Source of the DNA: Kribbella qitaiheensis
GTDB taxonomy: Bacteria; Actinomycetota; Actinomycetes; Propionibacteriales; Kribbellaceae
Reading direction: 5' to 3'
Assembly: GCF_014217565.1 (NCBI RefSeq)
Contig: NZ_CP043661.1
Coordinates: 6,200,001-6,264,000 of the forward strand
Length of the DNA: 64,000 nt
Shown here: positions 50,994 through 60,605 of the stretch, in pieces
Layout: each line of letters starts with the position of its first letter
How positions within the stretch are numbered: the first letter of the stretch is position 1
Position numbers and translations under genes: made by a program
The notes under the pieces: model-generated
The model's input: only the letters and a program-made list of their open reading frames with translations
Database searches by the model: none
Told to the model about the DNA's origin: nothing

Positions 50994-52808
50994 TCACCTC
51001 CGATCCGGGCTGGTCGGTTGTGTGGCTAGCGGGGCGGGCCCGGTGATGATCTGTGCGATCAGGGAGAGGTCGGCCTTGGGTTTGCGGTCTTCGGTCAGGA
51101 GGCCGTTGCGTTCCTGGACGGTGTCCGCGAGCTGGGTGTAGCAGAATCCGGCCAGGCCGGTGGATCCGTGCACGGCTTCGAGAAGCGCTGCCAGCCGCTC
51201 GAGGAGCTGTTCGGGGGAGTCGGTAACCCCATATCCGCTCCAGGTGGTGGGATCGTCCGGTGCGTGGGTGAAGCCACCGAACTCGCTGAGCAGGACCGGG
51301 ACCGGGACCGCGGTACTAGCGTCGCCGAGAGTGAGTTGCTTTCCCCCTGGCCGGCCGTTCTCCACGGTGTTCTTGACGCGGTCTTCATTGGCGTACCGCT
51401 GGTGGATCGTGTCCGGATCGTGCGTGTAGTCGTGAATGCCCAGCAGATCACCGGCCACGTACTCCCAGCCGTCGTTGCCGATCACCGGCCGGGACGGGTC
51501 GAGCGCCTTGAGCAGGCGGTAGAGGCCGTGGACCGCGTCGCGCTGCTGCTCGGAGCTCGCGACCTGGGCAACGCCCCAACTCTCGTTGAACGCGACCCAC
51601 GCGACGACACAGGGATGGCCGGCGTCGCGTTCGACGATCTCCATCCACTCGCGGGTACTGCGAGCCAGTGACCGCCTGCTGTACGAGTAGGTTGCGGCCG
51701 AGTCGGCACACACCAGCACGCCCAGGCGGTCACACCAGTACAGGAAGCGCGGGTCTTCAGCCTTCTGGTGCGTCCGAATGCCGTTGAATCCGAGTTGTTT
51801 GATCAGCTCGACCTCGGCGCGCAAGGTGTCGGCGCTGGGTGCTGCCAGGTGCGACTGCGGCCAATATCCTTGCGCTAGGGCGAGCCGCAGGTAGTACGGG
51901 CGTCCGTTGAGGAGGAAGGAGTGCTGATCGGTGCCGACCGTGCGGAAGCCGAGGTAGCTCTCGACCCTGTCGACTCCGCCCGCACCGTCGACTGTGACAG
52001 TGGCATCGCAGAGGGTCGGCTGCTCGGGTGACCACAGCAGGTGATGGGGCTCTGCTTCGAAGCTGTTGTCCTGGATCGTCAGCCGACGGCGGAGCAGGCT
52101 GCCGGTCACGGTCCAGGTGTCGTCGACCAGGGTCCGGTCGTTCAGGTGCAGTTGGATCGACACCTTGACCGGCTGGTTGCTGTGTCTGGTCAGCCGTACC
52201 TCGACGTCGAAGCTGCCGGGCGGCTCGCTGGGTGTGAAGAGAAGGCTTTCGATGTGGTCTCCCGGGACCTCTTCGAGCCAGACTGGCTGCCAGATGCCGG
52301 AGGTGCGCTCGTACCAGATGACGTGTGGCTGTTCCTGCCAGTCCTGCTTGCCGCGGGGTTGCTCGAGGTCGTGAGGATCGTCCCAGGCGCGGACCACCAC
52401 TACCTGTTCTCCGTCGCCGGTCAGCGAGTCGGTGATGTCCGCAGCGAAGGGAGTCTGGCCGCCTTCGTGACTGACGACGTGCTCGCCATTGACCCAGACA
52501 TCGGCGCGATAGTCGACGGCGCCGAACCGCAGTACCAGGCGACGGCCGGGCGAGGGAGCGGTCACGTGAAGCACCCGGCGATACCAGAGCACCGGGTGGT
52601 AGCCGGTGTCGTGGATGCCGCTGGCAGGCGACTCCGGCGGATACGGCACGGTGATGGTGCGGTCGAAGACGTCTGTACGGCGCTGCCAGTGTTCGGCTAG
52701 TCCGACGTCGGAGTCGTCGTGGGCGAACTGCCACTCTCCGGTGAGGTCTTGCCAGTCGGCGCGGGCCAGTAGGGGACGCGGGTGATGGTCTTGCAAGGGC
52801 GTCGGCAT
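50994..52808 (-). CDS. GH2-family beta-glycosidase
   Basis: 604 residues, cytoplasmic. Sugar-binding domain (YRRVLHVTAPSPGRRLVLRF, DYRADVWVNGEHVVSHEGG), immunoglobulin-like domain, then a TIM barrel. Acid/base Glu409 in AWVAFNESWG and nucleophile Glu509 in VPVLLSEFGG, as in beta-galactosidases and beta-glucuronidases. LGFNGIRTHQKAEDPRFLYW is the usual barrel entrance. Start ATG 52808 has GAGGAG upstream. It should cut oligosaccharides after import. Confidence 0.93.
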   Translation of the reverse strand: MPTPLQDHHPRPLLARADWQDLTGEWQFAHDDSDVGLAEHWQRRTDVFDRTITVPYPPESPASGIHDTGYHPVLWYRRVLHVTAPSPGRRLVLRFGAVDYRADVWVNGEHVVSHEGGQTPFAADITDSLTGDGEQVVVVRAWDDPHDLEQPRGKQDWQEQPHVIWYERTSGIWQPVWLEEVPGDHIESLLFTPSEPPGSFDVEVRLTRHSNQPVKVSIQLHLNDRTLVDDTWTVTGSLLRRRLTIQDNSFEAEPHHLLWSPEQPTLCDATVTVDGAGGVDRVESYLGFRTVGTDQHSFLLNGRPYYLRLALAQGYWPQSHLAAPSADTLRAEVELIKQLGFNGIRTHQKAEDPRFLYWCDRLGVLVCADSAATYSYSRRSLARSTREWMEIVERDAGHPCVVAWVAFNESWGVAQVASSEQQRDAVHGLYRLLKALDPSRPVIGNDGWEYVAGDLLGIHDYTHDPDTIHQRYANEDRVKNTVENGRPGGKQLTLGDASTAVPVPVLLSEFGGFTHAPDDPTTWSGYGVTDSPEQLLERLAALLEAVHGSTGLAGFCYTQLADTVQERNGLLTEDRKPKADLSLIAQIITGPAPLATQPTSPDRR

Positions 52809-52841
52809 GGATGCTCCTCGGGAGGGCGGGCTGGTCGGCTG

Positions 52842-54557
52842 CTAGCCGAGGTGAACTACGGCGAAGGTGTGGGGAGGTGCGTCCTGGAGCGTGACCGTGA
52901 CGCGGACTTCACCGTGCTCGGCGCCGACGGCGGCGAGTTCCACTGTGGCCGACCTCATCGCGGTGTCGGTGCCGAGCTGAAGTTCCCGACTCGCGGTGGG
53001 TCCGTCGAAGCGCACGGCGAGGGACGCCTGGGGGACGGCTGAACCTGCAGCGTCGGTGACTCCGCCGGTGACGGTGACCGATGGGCCGCAGCCGACGAGG
53101 TCCGCTGCGATCAACGGGACTGCCTGTGGATCGGACGCGGTGCCGAGGCGGAACGTGGTGGTGGCCTCTTCGAGGTCGGCCCACGCGGAGGTCCGCCGAC
53201 CCGTGTACTGGTGCCGGACCCGGCGAACCTCGCCGACTGGCGCTGCGCTGTGGGGGTGGTGGACGGAGCCGGTCAGTTCGAGCAGAACGACTCCACCGCG
53301 GGGCAGTTCAAACGTCCAATTTCGCTCGACAGCCGCGTGCTCGACCTCACTACCGTCGTGTTCGGCGTCGATCCGGCGTAGCGCGGCAGCGTCATAGTCG
53401 CCTTCGCCCGTGTCGAGCTGGATCTGTACCGTCCGCGCTGCTCGGTTCCAGATCGCCACCGCGAACCGGCCGTTCTCGGAACCGGCCAATGCTCCCACTT
53501 CGGGCGGTCCGTCGAGGTCCACGACGCAGCGGTCCACCGGCATGTTCTGGTAGAACTCGTAGGCGCTCAGCACAGGCTTGGGTCGCCCGTCGATGGTGAC
53601 CATTCCCGAGTAGTTGCCGTGTCCGCTGTCGAGGAACTGCGCCCAGCTCACCTTGGTCAGTCCGGGGGCCGCCAGCAAGGTGGCGAAGTCGGCCAGCAGA
53701 GCGGCCGCCAGGTGATGCGTGTCCTGTGCGCCGCCGAGCGGATAGTCGACCGGGTAGGAGTTGTACTCGTTGAGGTGCACCTCAACGTCGCCTAGTTCTG
53801 GTCGGTTCTCCAGATGCTGCAGAACCTTGTCCAGCGCGGTCTGGATGCTGTGGGTTCCGTAGTGGTGGAACGAGAAGAAGTCCAGCGGCAGGTCCTCGGC
53901 CGTTACCAGGTCGAGGAAAGCCGGGATCCAGTGCTCGTTGGCCAGTACCGATGCCAGCGCCGGACCGCCTACTGGCGTGTCCGGATCGGCCTTGCGGATC
54001 GCCGACGCGGTGGCCCGGTACAGCGCGAGATAATCGTCGAGGTCACCCCCGAAGAACACCGCTTCGCCGGTTCGTTCGTCGCGCAGGTCAGGTTCGTTGT
54101 AGACCTCGTGGTACCCGACTGTGACACCGCGCTCGTACGCGCCTTCGACGTAGGCGCTGATCATGTCGACCCAGCCGCCGTCGTCGTCCGCCAGATCCCG
54201 CCAGTCGCCGCCCCGAGGCTGGTAGGGCGACGGGATATAGCAGTACGACCAGTAGGGGCGAATGCCGAGATCGTTGAGGAAGGCACCGATCTCGTCGAGC
54301 TCGGAGAAGTCATAGGCGAAGCCGTCGCGCGACGGTTCGCTGATCGGGCGCTCGTAGCCGATCCAGTCCGCGCCCCAGCCGATGTCGATGCGCACCGACT
54401 CCGGCTGTGCGGCCCGCAACGCCGCGGCGTCGCGATGATAGGTCGCCGCGTGCACGATGCCACTGTTGAAGACGGCGAACTTGGACTTGGAAAGGGGGTG
54501 GTCGGCGCGACTGGCCGGGTGCACCCGGATGGTCGCGATAGTGGCAGGTGTCTTCAA
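52842..54557 (-). CDS. Cytoplasmic GH39-like glycoside hydrolase
   Basis: 571 residues and no signal peptide, though clearly paralogous to the secreted enzyme at 49029 (PLSKSKFAVFNSG in both). Acid/base Glu155 in YHEVYNEPDLRD; likely nucleophile Glu264 in VEVHLNEYNSYP. The C-terminal beta domains differ. TTG start 54557 has AAGGGGAA upstream. The pair of one secreted and one internal relative suggests stepwise breakdown of one polymer, the internal one acting on imported pieces. Confidence 0.85.
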   Translation of the reverse strand: MKTPATIATIRVHPASRADHPLSKSKFAVFNSGIVHAATYHRDAAALRAAQPESVRIDIGWGADWIGYERPISEPSRDGFAYDFSELDEIGAFLNDLGIRPYWSYCYIPSPYQPRGGDWRDLADDDGGWVDMISAYVEGAYERGVTVGYHEVYNEPDLRDERTGEAVFFGGDLDDYLALYRATASAIRKADPDTPVGGPALASVLANEHWIPAFLDLVTAEDLPLDFFSFHHYGTHSIQTALDKVLQHLENRPELGDVEVHLNEYNSYPVDYPLGGAQDTHHLAAALLADFATLLAAPGLTKVSWAQFLDSGHGNYSGMVTIDGRPKPVLSAYEFYQNMPVDRCVVDLDGPPEVGALAGSENGRFAVAIWNRAARTVQIQLDTGEGDYDAAALRRIDAEHDGSEVEHAAVERNWTFELPRGGVVLLELTGSVHHPHSAAPVGEVRRVRHQYTGRRTSAWADLEEATTTFRLGTASDPQAVPLIAADLVGCGPSVTVTGGVTDAAGSAVPQASLAVRFDGPTASRELQLGTDTAMRSATVELAAVGAEHGEVRVTVTLQDAPPHTFAVVHLG

Positions 54558-54572
54558 GGAAGATTCCCCTTC

Positions 54573-55472
54573 TCAGTTGGCAACGCCGCTGAAGGCGATA
54601 CCGCGAACGACCCAGCGCTGCACGAAGATGTAACCGACGACGATCGGCAGGGAGACGAGAGTGACTCCGGCCATGATTTCGCCGTACTGGCTGTTGTAGC
54701 GGCCGACCAGGCTCTGCAGTGCCTGGGTGAGTACCCACTGGCTCTGGTCCTGTAGGTAGATGGAGTTGACGAAGAAGCTGTTCCACAACTGGACGAAGGT
54801 CAGCAGCCCCATGGCCAGATAGGCCGGTCCGGCCAGCGGCGCCATCACCGCGAAGAAGGTGCGCCAGCGTCCCGCCCCATCGACCGCCGCCGCGTCTTCC
54901 AGCTCCTGCGGCAGGGTGAGGAAGAACTGGCGGAAGAAGAAGGTGGGCAAGGCGCTGCCGAACAGCATCGGCACGATGATCGGTAGCGGAGTGTCGATCC
55001 ACCCCAGGTTGCGGAAGATCACGTACTGCGGAATGAGGGTCACCTGGGCCGGCACCATCAAGGTCAACAGGATCACCATCAGCAGCGCCCGCTGCCCCGG
55101 AAACGTGAAGCGGGCCAGGGCATAGCCGGCCAGGGAGCTGGACAGCAAGGTTCCGGCCGTACCCACGACGGCGATCAGGACGGTATTGCCGACATAGCGC
55201 CCGAAATCAGGCAAAATGGCCAGCAGGTTGGCGTAATGGTCGAACGTGATCGGGTGAGGGATCAACTGGTCGGCGTCGAACATGTGCGCGTCGGTGCGCA
55301 GCGACATCGAGACAGCCCACAGCACCGGCAGGATGTAGAGGATCACCAGCACGGTCATCGCGGTGTGATAGACGCCTGCCTTCGCCCGCTTGCGGGCTAC
55401 CGGTTTGCCGCCGCCGGTCGGAGCCCGGTCCGGAGTTGGTACGACGTGAGCGATGGGCTCGGTCACGGTCAT
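54573..55472 (-). CDS. Sugar ABC importer 3, MalG-type permease
   Basis: 299 residues, six hydrophobic segments, EAA loop LEDAAAVDGAGRWRTFFAVMAP and final FVQRWVVRGIAFSGVAN. Start overlaps the stop of the MalF-type gene (ATGA). Followed at 16 bp by the cytoplasmic GH39-like gene. Confidence 0.94.
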   Translation of the reverse strand: MTVTEPIAHVVPTPDRAPTGGGKPVARKRAKAGVYHTAMTVLVILYILPVLWAVSMSLRTDAHMFDADQLIPHPITFDHYANLLAILPDFGRYVGNTVLIAVVGTAGTLLSSSLAGYALARFTFPGQRALLMVILLTLMVPAQVTLIPQYVIFRNLGWIDTPLPIIVPMLFGSALPTFFFRQFFLTLPQELEDAAAVDGAGRWRTFFAVMAPLAGPAYLAMGLLTFVQLWNSFFVNSIYLQDQSQWVLTQALQSLVGRYNSQYGEIMAGVTLVSLPIVVGYIFVQRWVVRGIAFSGVAN

Positions 55473-56446
55473 CCCCGGCCGCCTTTCGTCGAGGTGGTTT
55501 CGCCGGCGTAGAAGACCCAGCGCTTGCTGAAGGCCCACTGCCCAAGAGTGAGCAGGAATGTGAGCAGCGCGAGCACCCATGCGATGGCTGCGGCATACCC
55601 CAGGCCGGACAGACGCTCGTTGTAGTTGAACATCTGGTTGTACATGTAGAGCACCACCGTGCGAGTGGAGTCCTCGGGGCCACCGGCCGCCGCGATGCCG
55701 CCGCCTGAGGCCGTCATGGCCACCACCGGGTCGAACAGCTGCAGCGCACCGATCAGTGAGGTGACCATCAAGAACAGCACTGTCGGCGAGATCATCGGCA
55801 GCAACACGTGCCGGAATCGCTGCCAGGCATTGGCGCCGTCGATCTTCGCGGCCTCTGGCAACGCATCCGGAACGCCGTGCAGGGCGGCGATGTACAGCGT
55901 CATGCCGTATCCAAGGCCCTGCCAGGTGGTGACCAGTGCGATCGAGGCCATCGCCGTTCGGGGGTCGAGTAACCACTCAGGGCCGGTGAGCCCGAACACC
56001 TCGAAGGCGCCGTTGATCGGCCCTGACTCGGTGTTGAACATCCACCGCCACACGATGCCGACCGCGATCTGCGACAACACGTAGGGCAGGAACAGCAGAG
56101 CGCGGTACGCCGCCACTCCGCGACGCGGCCGGTAGGCGACCAGGGCAGCCAGCAAGGAGAACAGCAGGAAGCTGGTCGTCCCGGTCAGGATGAACTTGAC
56201 GGTGTTCCACAGCACCTTCGGGATCCGCTCGTCGTCGGTCAGGTGAGCCCAGTTGTCCCAGCCGATCCAGGTAGGTGCGGGTGCGACCAGGTCCCAGTGC
56301 GTGAAGGAGTAGTAGAGCGACACCCCGAGTGGGAGCCCGATGAAAGCAACCAGCCCGAAGAGTTGTGGCAGGAGGAACAGCAGGGCGGTGCCCGCCTCGC
56401 GGCGGCGGGGATTGTGGCGCCGCCGCGTGTCAGGTGACGTCTGCAT
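55469..56446 (-). CDS. Sugar ABC importer 3, MalF-type permease
   Basis: 325 residues, six hydrophobic segments (LLFLLPQLFGLVAFIGLPLG first), EAA loop LPEAAKIDGANAWQRFRHVLLP. ATG 56446 has GAGG at 8 bases and follows the binding-protein gene by 20 bp. No ATPase gene is present. Confidence 0.94.
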   Translation of the reverse strand: MQTSPDTRRRHNPRRREAGTALLFLLPQLFGLVAFIGLPLGVSLYYSFTHWDLVAPAPTWIGWDNWAHLTDDERIPKVLWNTVKFILTGTTSFLLFSLLAALVAYRPRRGVAAYRALLFLPYVLSQIAVGIVWRWMFNTESGPINGAFEVFGLTGPEWLLDPRTAMASIALVTTWQGLGYGMTLYIAALHGVPDALPEAAKIDGANAWQRFRHVLLPMISPTVLFLMVTSLIGALQLFDPVVAMTASGGGIAAAGGPEDSTRTVVLYMYNQMFNYNERLSGLGYAAAIAWVLALLTFLLTLGQWAFSKRWVFYAGETTSTKGGRG

Positions 56447-56466
56447 CAGATCGACCTCATGCCTGC

Positions 56467-57810
56467 TCAGGATCCGAGGATCTTTTCGACCTTGGCGCAG
56501 GTGCCCTTCAAAGCTTCGGCCGCGGTCTTCTTGTTCGTGATGAGGCTCGTCAGCGCCGGCCCGATGCCGTCCTGGCCGAGGACGGTCCCGAGCTGACCGG
56601 TCGGGTCGATGTTGGTTCGCGCCAGCGGCCACTTGGCCGGGTCCAGTTGGGCTTCCTTCAAATGTGCAGGCTCACCAGGCGCCTGCAAGAAGGCCGCACC
56701 GCTGGCCACGTCCTTGTACGCCGGGATGAGGCCCATCTGCTTGCCGGCGCCCTCAGTGGCCATGTACTTCACGAACTTCCAGGCGTTGTCCACATTCGGG
56801 GATTTGGCGTACGCGGCCCAACTGTGGACCTGAAGGAGAGTGGAGTTACCCGCGGGTCCCTTGGGCAGCGCGGCCATGTCGTACTGGAGTTTCGGGTTCT
56901 GCTGCGCCGCAATTGTGACCTGCTCGTGCGATCCCTGCTGCATGGCGACGTGACCCTGGATCCAGCGCAGGTAGCCAGGTGTCTGCTGTTCCTGCTGCGG
57001 CGTCACTGCCGAGTGGTCCTTCCACATCATGTCCTGCAGCAACTGCATTGCCTCGATCGTGCCGGCCTTCTCGATCTCGCACTGGTCGCGTTTGTCGTCG
57101 CCGAGCAGACCCCCACCGTGCGCCCACAAGACAGGGGAGTAACCCGGCTCCGACGGGATCGCGATGCGGTTGTAATAGCCCCACTGGACGATCTTCTTCG
57201 GGTCGAAGTTCGGGCTCTCGGCATTGTTGCCGGCGGCATCCAAGGTCAGCTTTCGCGACCAGGCCCGTAGCTCCTGGTAGGTGTAGTCGCCGTTGGCAGC
57301 CGGCTCTTTGAGGCCTGCCTTCGCGAACATCGCCTTGTTGTAGAACAGAGACTGGACGTTGTAGCCCATCGGCAGTGCGTAGTAGCGGCCGTCCTTGGCG
57401 GCCTTGTCCGACTCGATCACGACCGGGACGAAATCCGAGGTCTTTACGCTGTCGGCGCCCATCTTGTCGGTCAGGTCGGCCAGCACGCCGTCGTTGGCCA
57501 TCTCGTTGAGGTTCCAGCTGCCCGTGACGAGCACGTCGGACATGGTCTTGCCGGCGATCAGGGTCTTGCAGGCCGCGTAGTCGGCACCGCAGTCGGTCTT
57601 GTTGAATTTCAGCTTGATCGACGGGTTGGCCTGCTCGAATCCCTTCGCGGCCGCCTTGATGCTGTCGATGTCCTCGTTCACACCCCACACCGAGATGCTC
57701 AACGTGTCGGACTTGTCACCGCCCGACGGACTCGTGTTGGAGCACGCTGTCACGGCGAGGAGCGCCGAAACCGCCAGATAGGCCGGCAGGCGCCGTCCAG
57801 TAAATGTCAT
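56467..57810 (-). CDS. Sugar ABC importer 3, substrate-binding lipoprotein
   Basis: 447 residues. Signal with lipobox (LPAYLAVSALLAVTACSN), then a CUT1-type binding protein: TLSISVWGVNEDIDSIKAAA, MGYNVQSLFYNKAMF, AAYAKSPNVDNAWKFVKYM. Start ATG 57810 has GGAGG upstream. First gene of the six-gene operon (binding protein, two permeases, GH39-like, GH2, secreted GH39-like), behind a LacI-type operator. Confidence 0.94.
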   Translation of the reverse strand: MTFTGRRLPAYLAVSALLAVTACSNTSPSGGDKSDTLSISVWGVNEDIDSIKAAAKGFEQANPSIKLKFNKTDCGADYAACKTLIAGKTMSDVLVTGSWNLNEMANDGVLADLTDKMGADSVKTSDFVPVVIESDKAAKDGRYYALPMGYNVQSLFYNKAMFAKAGLKEPAANGDYTYQELRAWSRKLTLDAAGNNAESPNFDPKKIVQWGYYNRIAIPSEPGYSPVLWAHGGGLLGDDKRDQCEIEKAGTIEAMQLLQDMMWKDHSAVTPQQEQQTPGYLRWIQGHVAMQQGSHEQVTIAAQQNPKLQYDMAALPKGPAGNSTLLQVHSWAAYAKSPNVDNAWKFVKYMATEGAGKQMGLIPAYKDVASGAAFLQAPGEPAHLKEAQLDPAKWPLARTNIDPTGQLGTVLGQDGIGPALTSLITNKKTAAEALKGTCAKVEKILGS

Positions 57811-57867
57811 CGATTCCTCCAGGGATCTGCCGCCTGATCTGACAAGATTCGCGGCCTTCGGTGATTT

Positions 57868-57893
57868 TTACCACGTGGCCTGCCACGTGGTAA
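57868..57893. promoter_or_regulatory. LacI operator of sugar locus 3
   Basis: TTACCACGTGG-CCTG-CCACGTGGTAA is a perfect 26-bp palindrome in the divergent promoter between the binding-protein gene (start 57810) and the LacI gene (start 57945). Each half contains its own CCACGTGG palindrome, so two dimers or one tetramer could bind. Confidence 0.85.
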
Positions 57894-57944
57894 AGACTAT
57901 GATCGAGGTTTCCAGAACCCGAGGGTAAGAACCAGGAGCAGTCG

Positions 57945-58973
57945 ATGACGGTCACTCAGGCGCACGTGGCAGCGCGGGCAGGCGTCGCTCGCAAAACCGT
58001 GTCGAACGTCATCAACGACTATCCCCACGTCAGCGACGACGTTCGCGCCCGTGTGCTGCAGGCGATCGAGGAGCTCGATTACCGCCCGAACCACGCCGCC
58101 CGCAGCCTTCGAAGCGGCCGTAGCCGCATCATCGGGTTGGCTGTGCCCGAACTCGACGTCTCCTACTTCTCCGAGCTGGCCCGGTTGGTGGTCGAGGTCG
58201 CGCAGACGCGTGGTCTCACGGTGATGATCATGCAGACATTCGGTGACCGGGACCGCGAACTCGCGGTCGTCAACGGCACCTACAGCCAGTTCGTCGAAGG
58301 CCTGATCTACAGTCCGGTCGCCCTTGGCAGCCACGACCTGGAGCAGCGACGGGACAAAACGCCGATCGTGCTCCTCGGTGAACGCTCCAGTCAGGGCCTG
58401 GTGGACCACGTAGGGATCGACAACGTCGCCGCTGCCCGGGTCGCGACCACCCATCTGGTCGAACTCGGCCGTCGCCGTATCGCCTTCATCGGTACCCAGC
58501 GTCGGCCGACCTCAGAGATCGCTCGCCTTCGCACCACGGGCTACCGCGAGGCGCTGGCCGCCGCCGGGTTGCAGGCGGAACCCCGGCTGACCGTCCCGAC
58601 TGTCGGCTACCATCGCAAGGACGGGATGATGGCGATGCAGAAGGTGCTCGAGGGGCCCGGCTTGCCCCCCGACGCGGTTTTCTGCGCCACGGACCTACTC
58701 GCCCAAGGCGCCATCCGGGTACTGCTCCGCGCTGGCCTGCGGGTCCCTGACGATGTCGCCGTAGTCGGCTTCGACGACATCGATGAAGGCAACTACAGCA
58801 CTCCTACCCTCACCACCATTTCCCCCGACAAACGTCAAATCGCCGAGCACGCCGTCGCCCGCCTCCTCGCTCGGGCCCACAGCAAGACCGACCTCGAGGC
58901 CGACGACACCGTTACCAACTTCTCGTTGATCGTCAGGGAAAGCACCGTGGGGCCGACGGATCGCCAACCGTAG
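57945..58973 (+). CDS. LacI-family regulator of sugar locus 3
   Basis: 342 residues, intact. Helix-turn-helix and hinge: TQAHVAARAGVARKTVSNVI and NHAARSLRSGRSRIIGLAVPE. Ligand domain: VDHVGIDNVAAARVATTHLVELGRRRIAFI, DAVFCATDLLAQGAIRVL, VAVVGFDDIDEGNYSTPTLTTISPD. Divergent from the importer-3 operon with the 26-bp palindrome in between, so it should repress that operon and itself until a sugar binds. Confidence 0.95.
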   Translation: MTVTQAHVAARAGVARKTVSNVINDYPHVSDDVRARVLQAIEELDYRPNHAARSLRSGRSRIIGLAVPELDVSYFSELARLVVEVAQTRGLTVMIMQTFGDRDRELAVVNGTYSQFVEGLIYSPVALGSHDLEQRRDKTPIVLLGERSSQGLVDHVGIDNVAAARVATTHLVELGRRRIAFIGTQRRPTSEIARLRTTGYREALAAAGLQAEPRLTVPTVGYHRKDGMMAMQKVLEGPGLPPDAVFCATDLLAQGAIRVLLRAGLRVPDDVAVVGFDDIDEGNYSTPTLTTISPDKRQIAEHAVARLLARAHSKTDLEADDTVTNFSLIVRESTVGPTDRQP

Positions 58974-59211
58974 CGCGAAGCCTCCACACCGCGGAGCGAA
59001 GTGCCGAAATCACTGGCGGGCAACGGCCTGGGCCGTTGCCATCTTGACCTCGAAGTCGCGGAGGGCTCGGTGTCGGCGTACGGGTGGTCCGGTTGAACGC
59101 TGGCCCGGGCAACGGGCAGCAGTTGTACGAGCAAGACTTTCTTGACTGCCACCCCACCCCGATCGGCACCTGAGCGGCGGCACGAGGTGCTGTGGTTGGC
59201 AGCCCGAAGGC

Positions 59212-59365
59212 TCAGGCATCGAAGTTCGCGAGCCGCTCCAACTGAGCGTCGCGCCTGCGCAGTGCCAACGCGGCGCTGCGGGTCGCCCGGTCCAGCGCTC
59301 GTTCGAGCCGCGCTGCGTGGTCTTGAGTTGTTGCCGGGCCTGGTCCAGTTCTTCGACTAGGCGGT
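59212..59365 (-). pseudogene. Coiled-coil C-terminal gene remnant
   Basis: Minus strand reads LVEELDQARQQLKT, then in a neighbouring frame AARLERALDRATRSAALALR, RRDAQLERLANFDA and a stop. This is a coiled-coil tail of some lost protein, broken by a frameshift and without a start. The original family cannot be named. Confidence 0.4.
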
Positions 59366-59470
59366 GTTGGTGCCCTGAAGGTACAAGTCACCTCAGTGAT
59401 GGCACGCTGACCTGGTGACAGCACCACGAGATGGATCACCGTAGCGTCGAGGTCCGGCCGTGGTTCTGGG

Positions 59471-59797
59471 TCATCGGCCTCGTTCGAAGGTATAGCTTCG
59501 CTCCACCCGCGCGATCTGGACTTCGTAGGCAGCCAACCATCGCGAGCGGCCCTGACGCTGGGCTTGCCGATGAAGCGGGTCATCCCGCCACTTCCTGATC
59601 GAGACCGCGTCGGTGAAATAGAGCAGCGATACCGCCCCGCCCTGGGCGTCGGTCGATCTTTCGCTGCCTAGGTAGCCGGGATGGTGGGCCACCGATTCGT
59701 TCAACCTGGCATCCATGGCGGCGTACGCGTCGGCGTCGTCGCCTGTGTCCGAGACGGTGAAGATCGCGACGTAGTACGGCGGTTGCGGCTTGTTCAA
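59471..59797 (-). CDS. ABM-domain (antibiotic biosynthesis monooxygenase-like) protein
   Basis: 108 residues from TTG 59797, with GGGAAGG upstream. YYVAIFTVSDTGDDADAYAAM, HHPGYLGSERSTDAQGGAVSLLYFTDAVSIRKWRDDPLHRQAQRQG is the dimeric alpha/beta-barrel pattern (read here in pieces: PGYLGSE, LYFTD, IRKWRDDPLHRQAQ). Small proteins of this fold include quinol oxygenases and heme-degrading enzymes; the last also may only be stress proteins. Divergent from the flavin-reductase-like gene. Confidence 0.83.
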   Translation of the reverse strand: MNKPQPPYYVAIFTVSDTGDDADAYAAMDARLNESVAHHPGYLGSERSTDAQGGAVSLLYFTDAVSIRKWRDDPLHRQAQRQGRSRWLAAYEVQIARVERSYTFERGR

Positions 59798-59906
59798 GGC
59801 AGCCCTTCCCGTGATTTCGAGGGGTATTCGGATCCAGCCCTCACATGAATGCGGCCGCGATCGTTCCAGGAACGGTGGGGAAACGCCCACCCGTCTGGAG
59901 GTTCGT

Positions 59907-60560
59907 GTGAAGCGAGTGATTGAGCCACGTGTTTTCTACTTCGGCACCCCGGTGGTCCTGATCAGTACCCTCAACGAGGACGGGACCGCCAATCTAGCGC
60001 CGATGTCGTCGGCATGGTGGCTGAGCGGCTCTGCGATGCTCGGTCTCGACCAGACCTCACAGACAACGCTCAACCTGTTGCGACACGGTCAGTGTGTGCT
60101 CAATCTTGTGGACTCGACTATGGCGCCGGTGGTGAATCGGCTGGCCCTACTGACCGGAACGCCTCGCGTTCCGCAGCACAAGGCACAGAAGGGATACACA
60201 TTCGAGGCGCAGAAGTTCAAGGCAGCTGGTTTGACGCCTGTCGCTTCCGATCTGGTGGACGTCCCACGGGCCGCGGAGTGCCCGATCCAGCTGGAGGCGG
60301 CCGTGCTTGCCTCGCATTCGTTCGGGGGTGCTGACAGCGGAGTGACGGCCTTCGAGGTCGGGATCGTCCGGACGCACATCGAAGAGGACCTCGTCGTTCC
60401 CGGACGACCTAACTACATCGATCCACTCCGCTGGGATCCCCTGATCATGAAGTTCACCGAGCTCTTCGGCGGCGGTTCGCCGACCGGCGAATCGGCATTG
60501 GCCCGCGGCTGGGACATGCCACCCCTCATCCGCGCCGCCGAGCCCGCTGGAACCGCCTGA
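59907..60560 (+). CDS. Flavin-reductase-like (FMN split-barrel) protein
   Basis: 217 residues. GTPVVLISTLNEDGTANLAPMS, SAWWLSGSAMLGLDQTSQTT, LLRHGQCVLNLVDS follow the FMN-binding split-barrel pattern of flavin reductases. GTG 59907 has GGAGG at 6 bases. It may supply reduced FMN or act on its own substrate. It stands opposite the ABM-domain gene. Confidence 0.87.
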   Translation: MKRVIEPRVFYFGTPVVLISTLNEDGTANLAPMSSAWWLSGSAMLGLDQTSQTTLNLLRHGQCVLNLVDSTMAPVVNRLALLTGTPRVPQHKAQKGYTFEAQKFKAAGLTPVASDLVDVPRAAECPIQLEAAVLASHSFGGADSGVTAFEVGIVRTHIEEDLVVPGRPNYIDPLRWDPLIMKFTELFGGGSPTGESALARGWDMPPLIRAAEPAGTA

Positions 60561-60605
60561 CGTCCTGCGTCCAACGCTCATCGGTAAGCACTCGAACCCC
60601 GCCCC

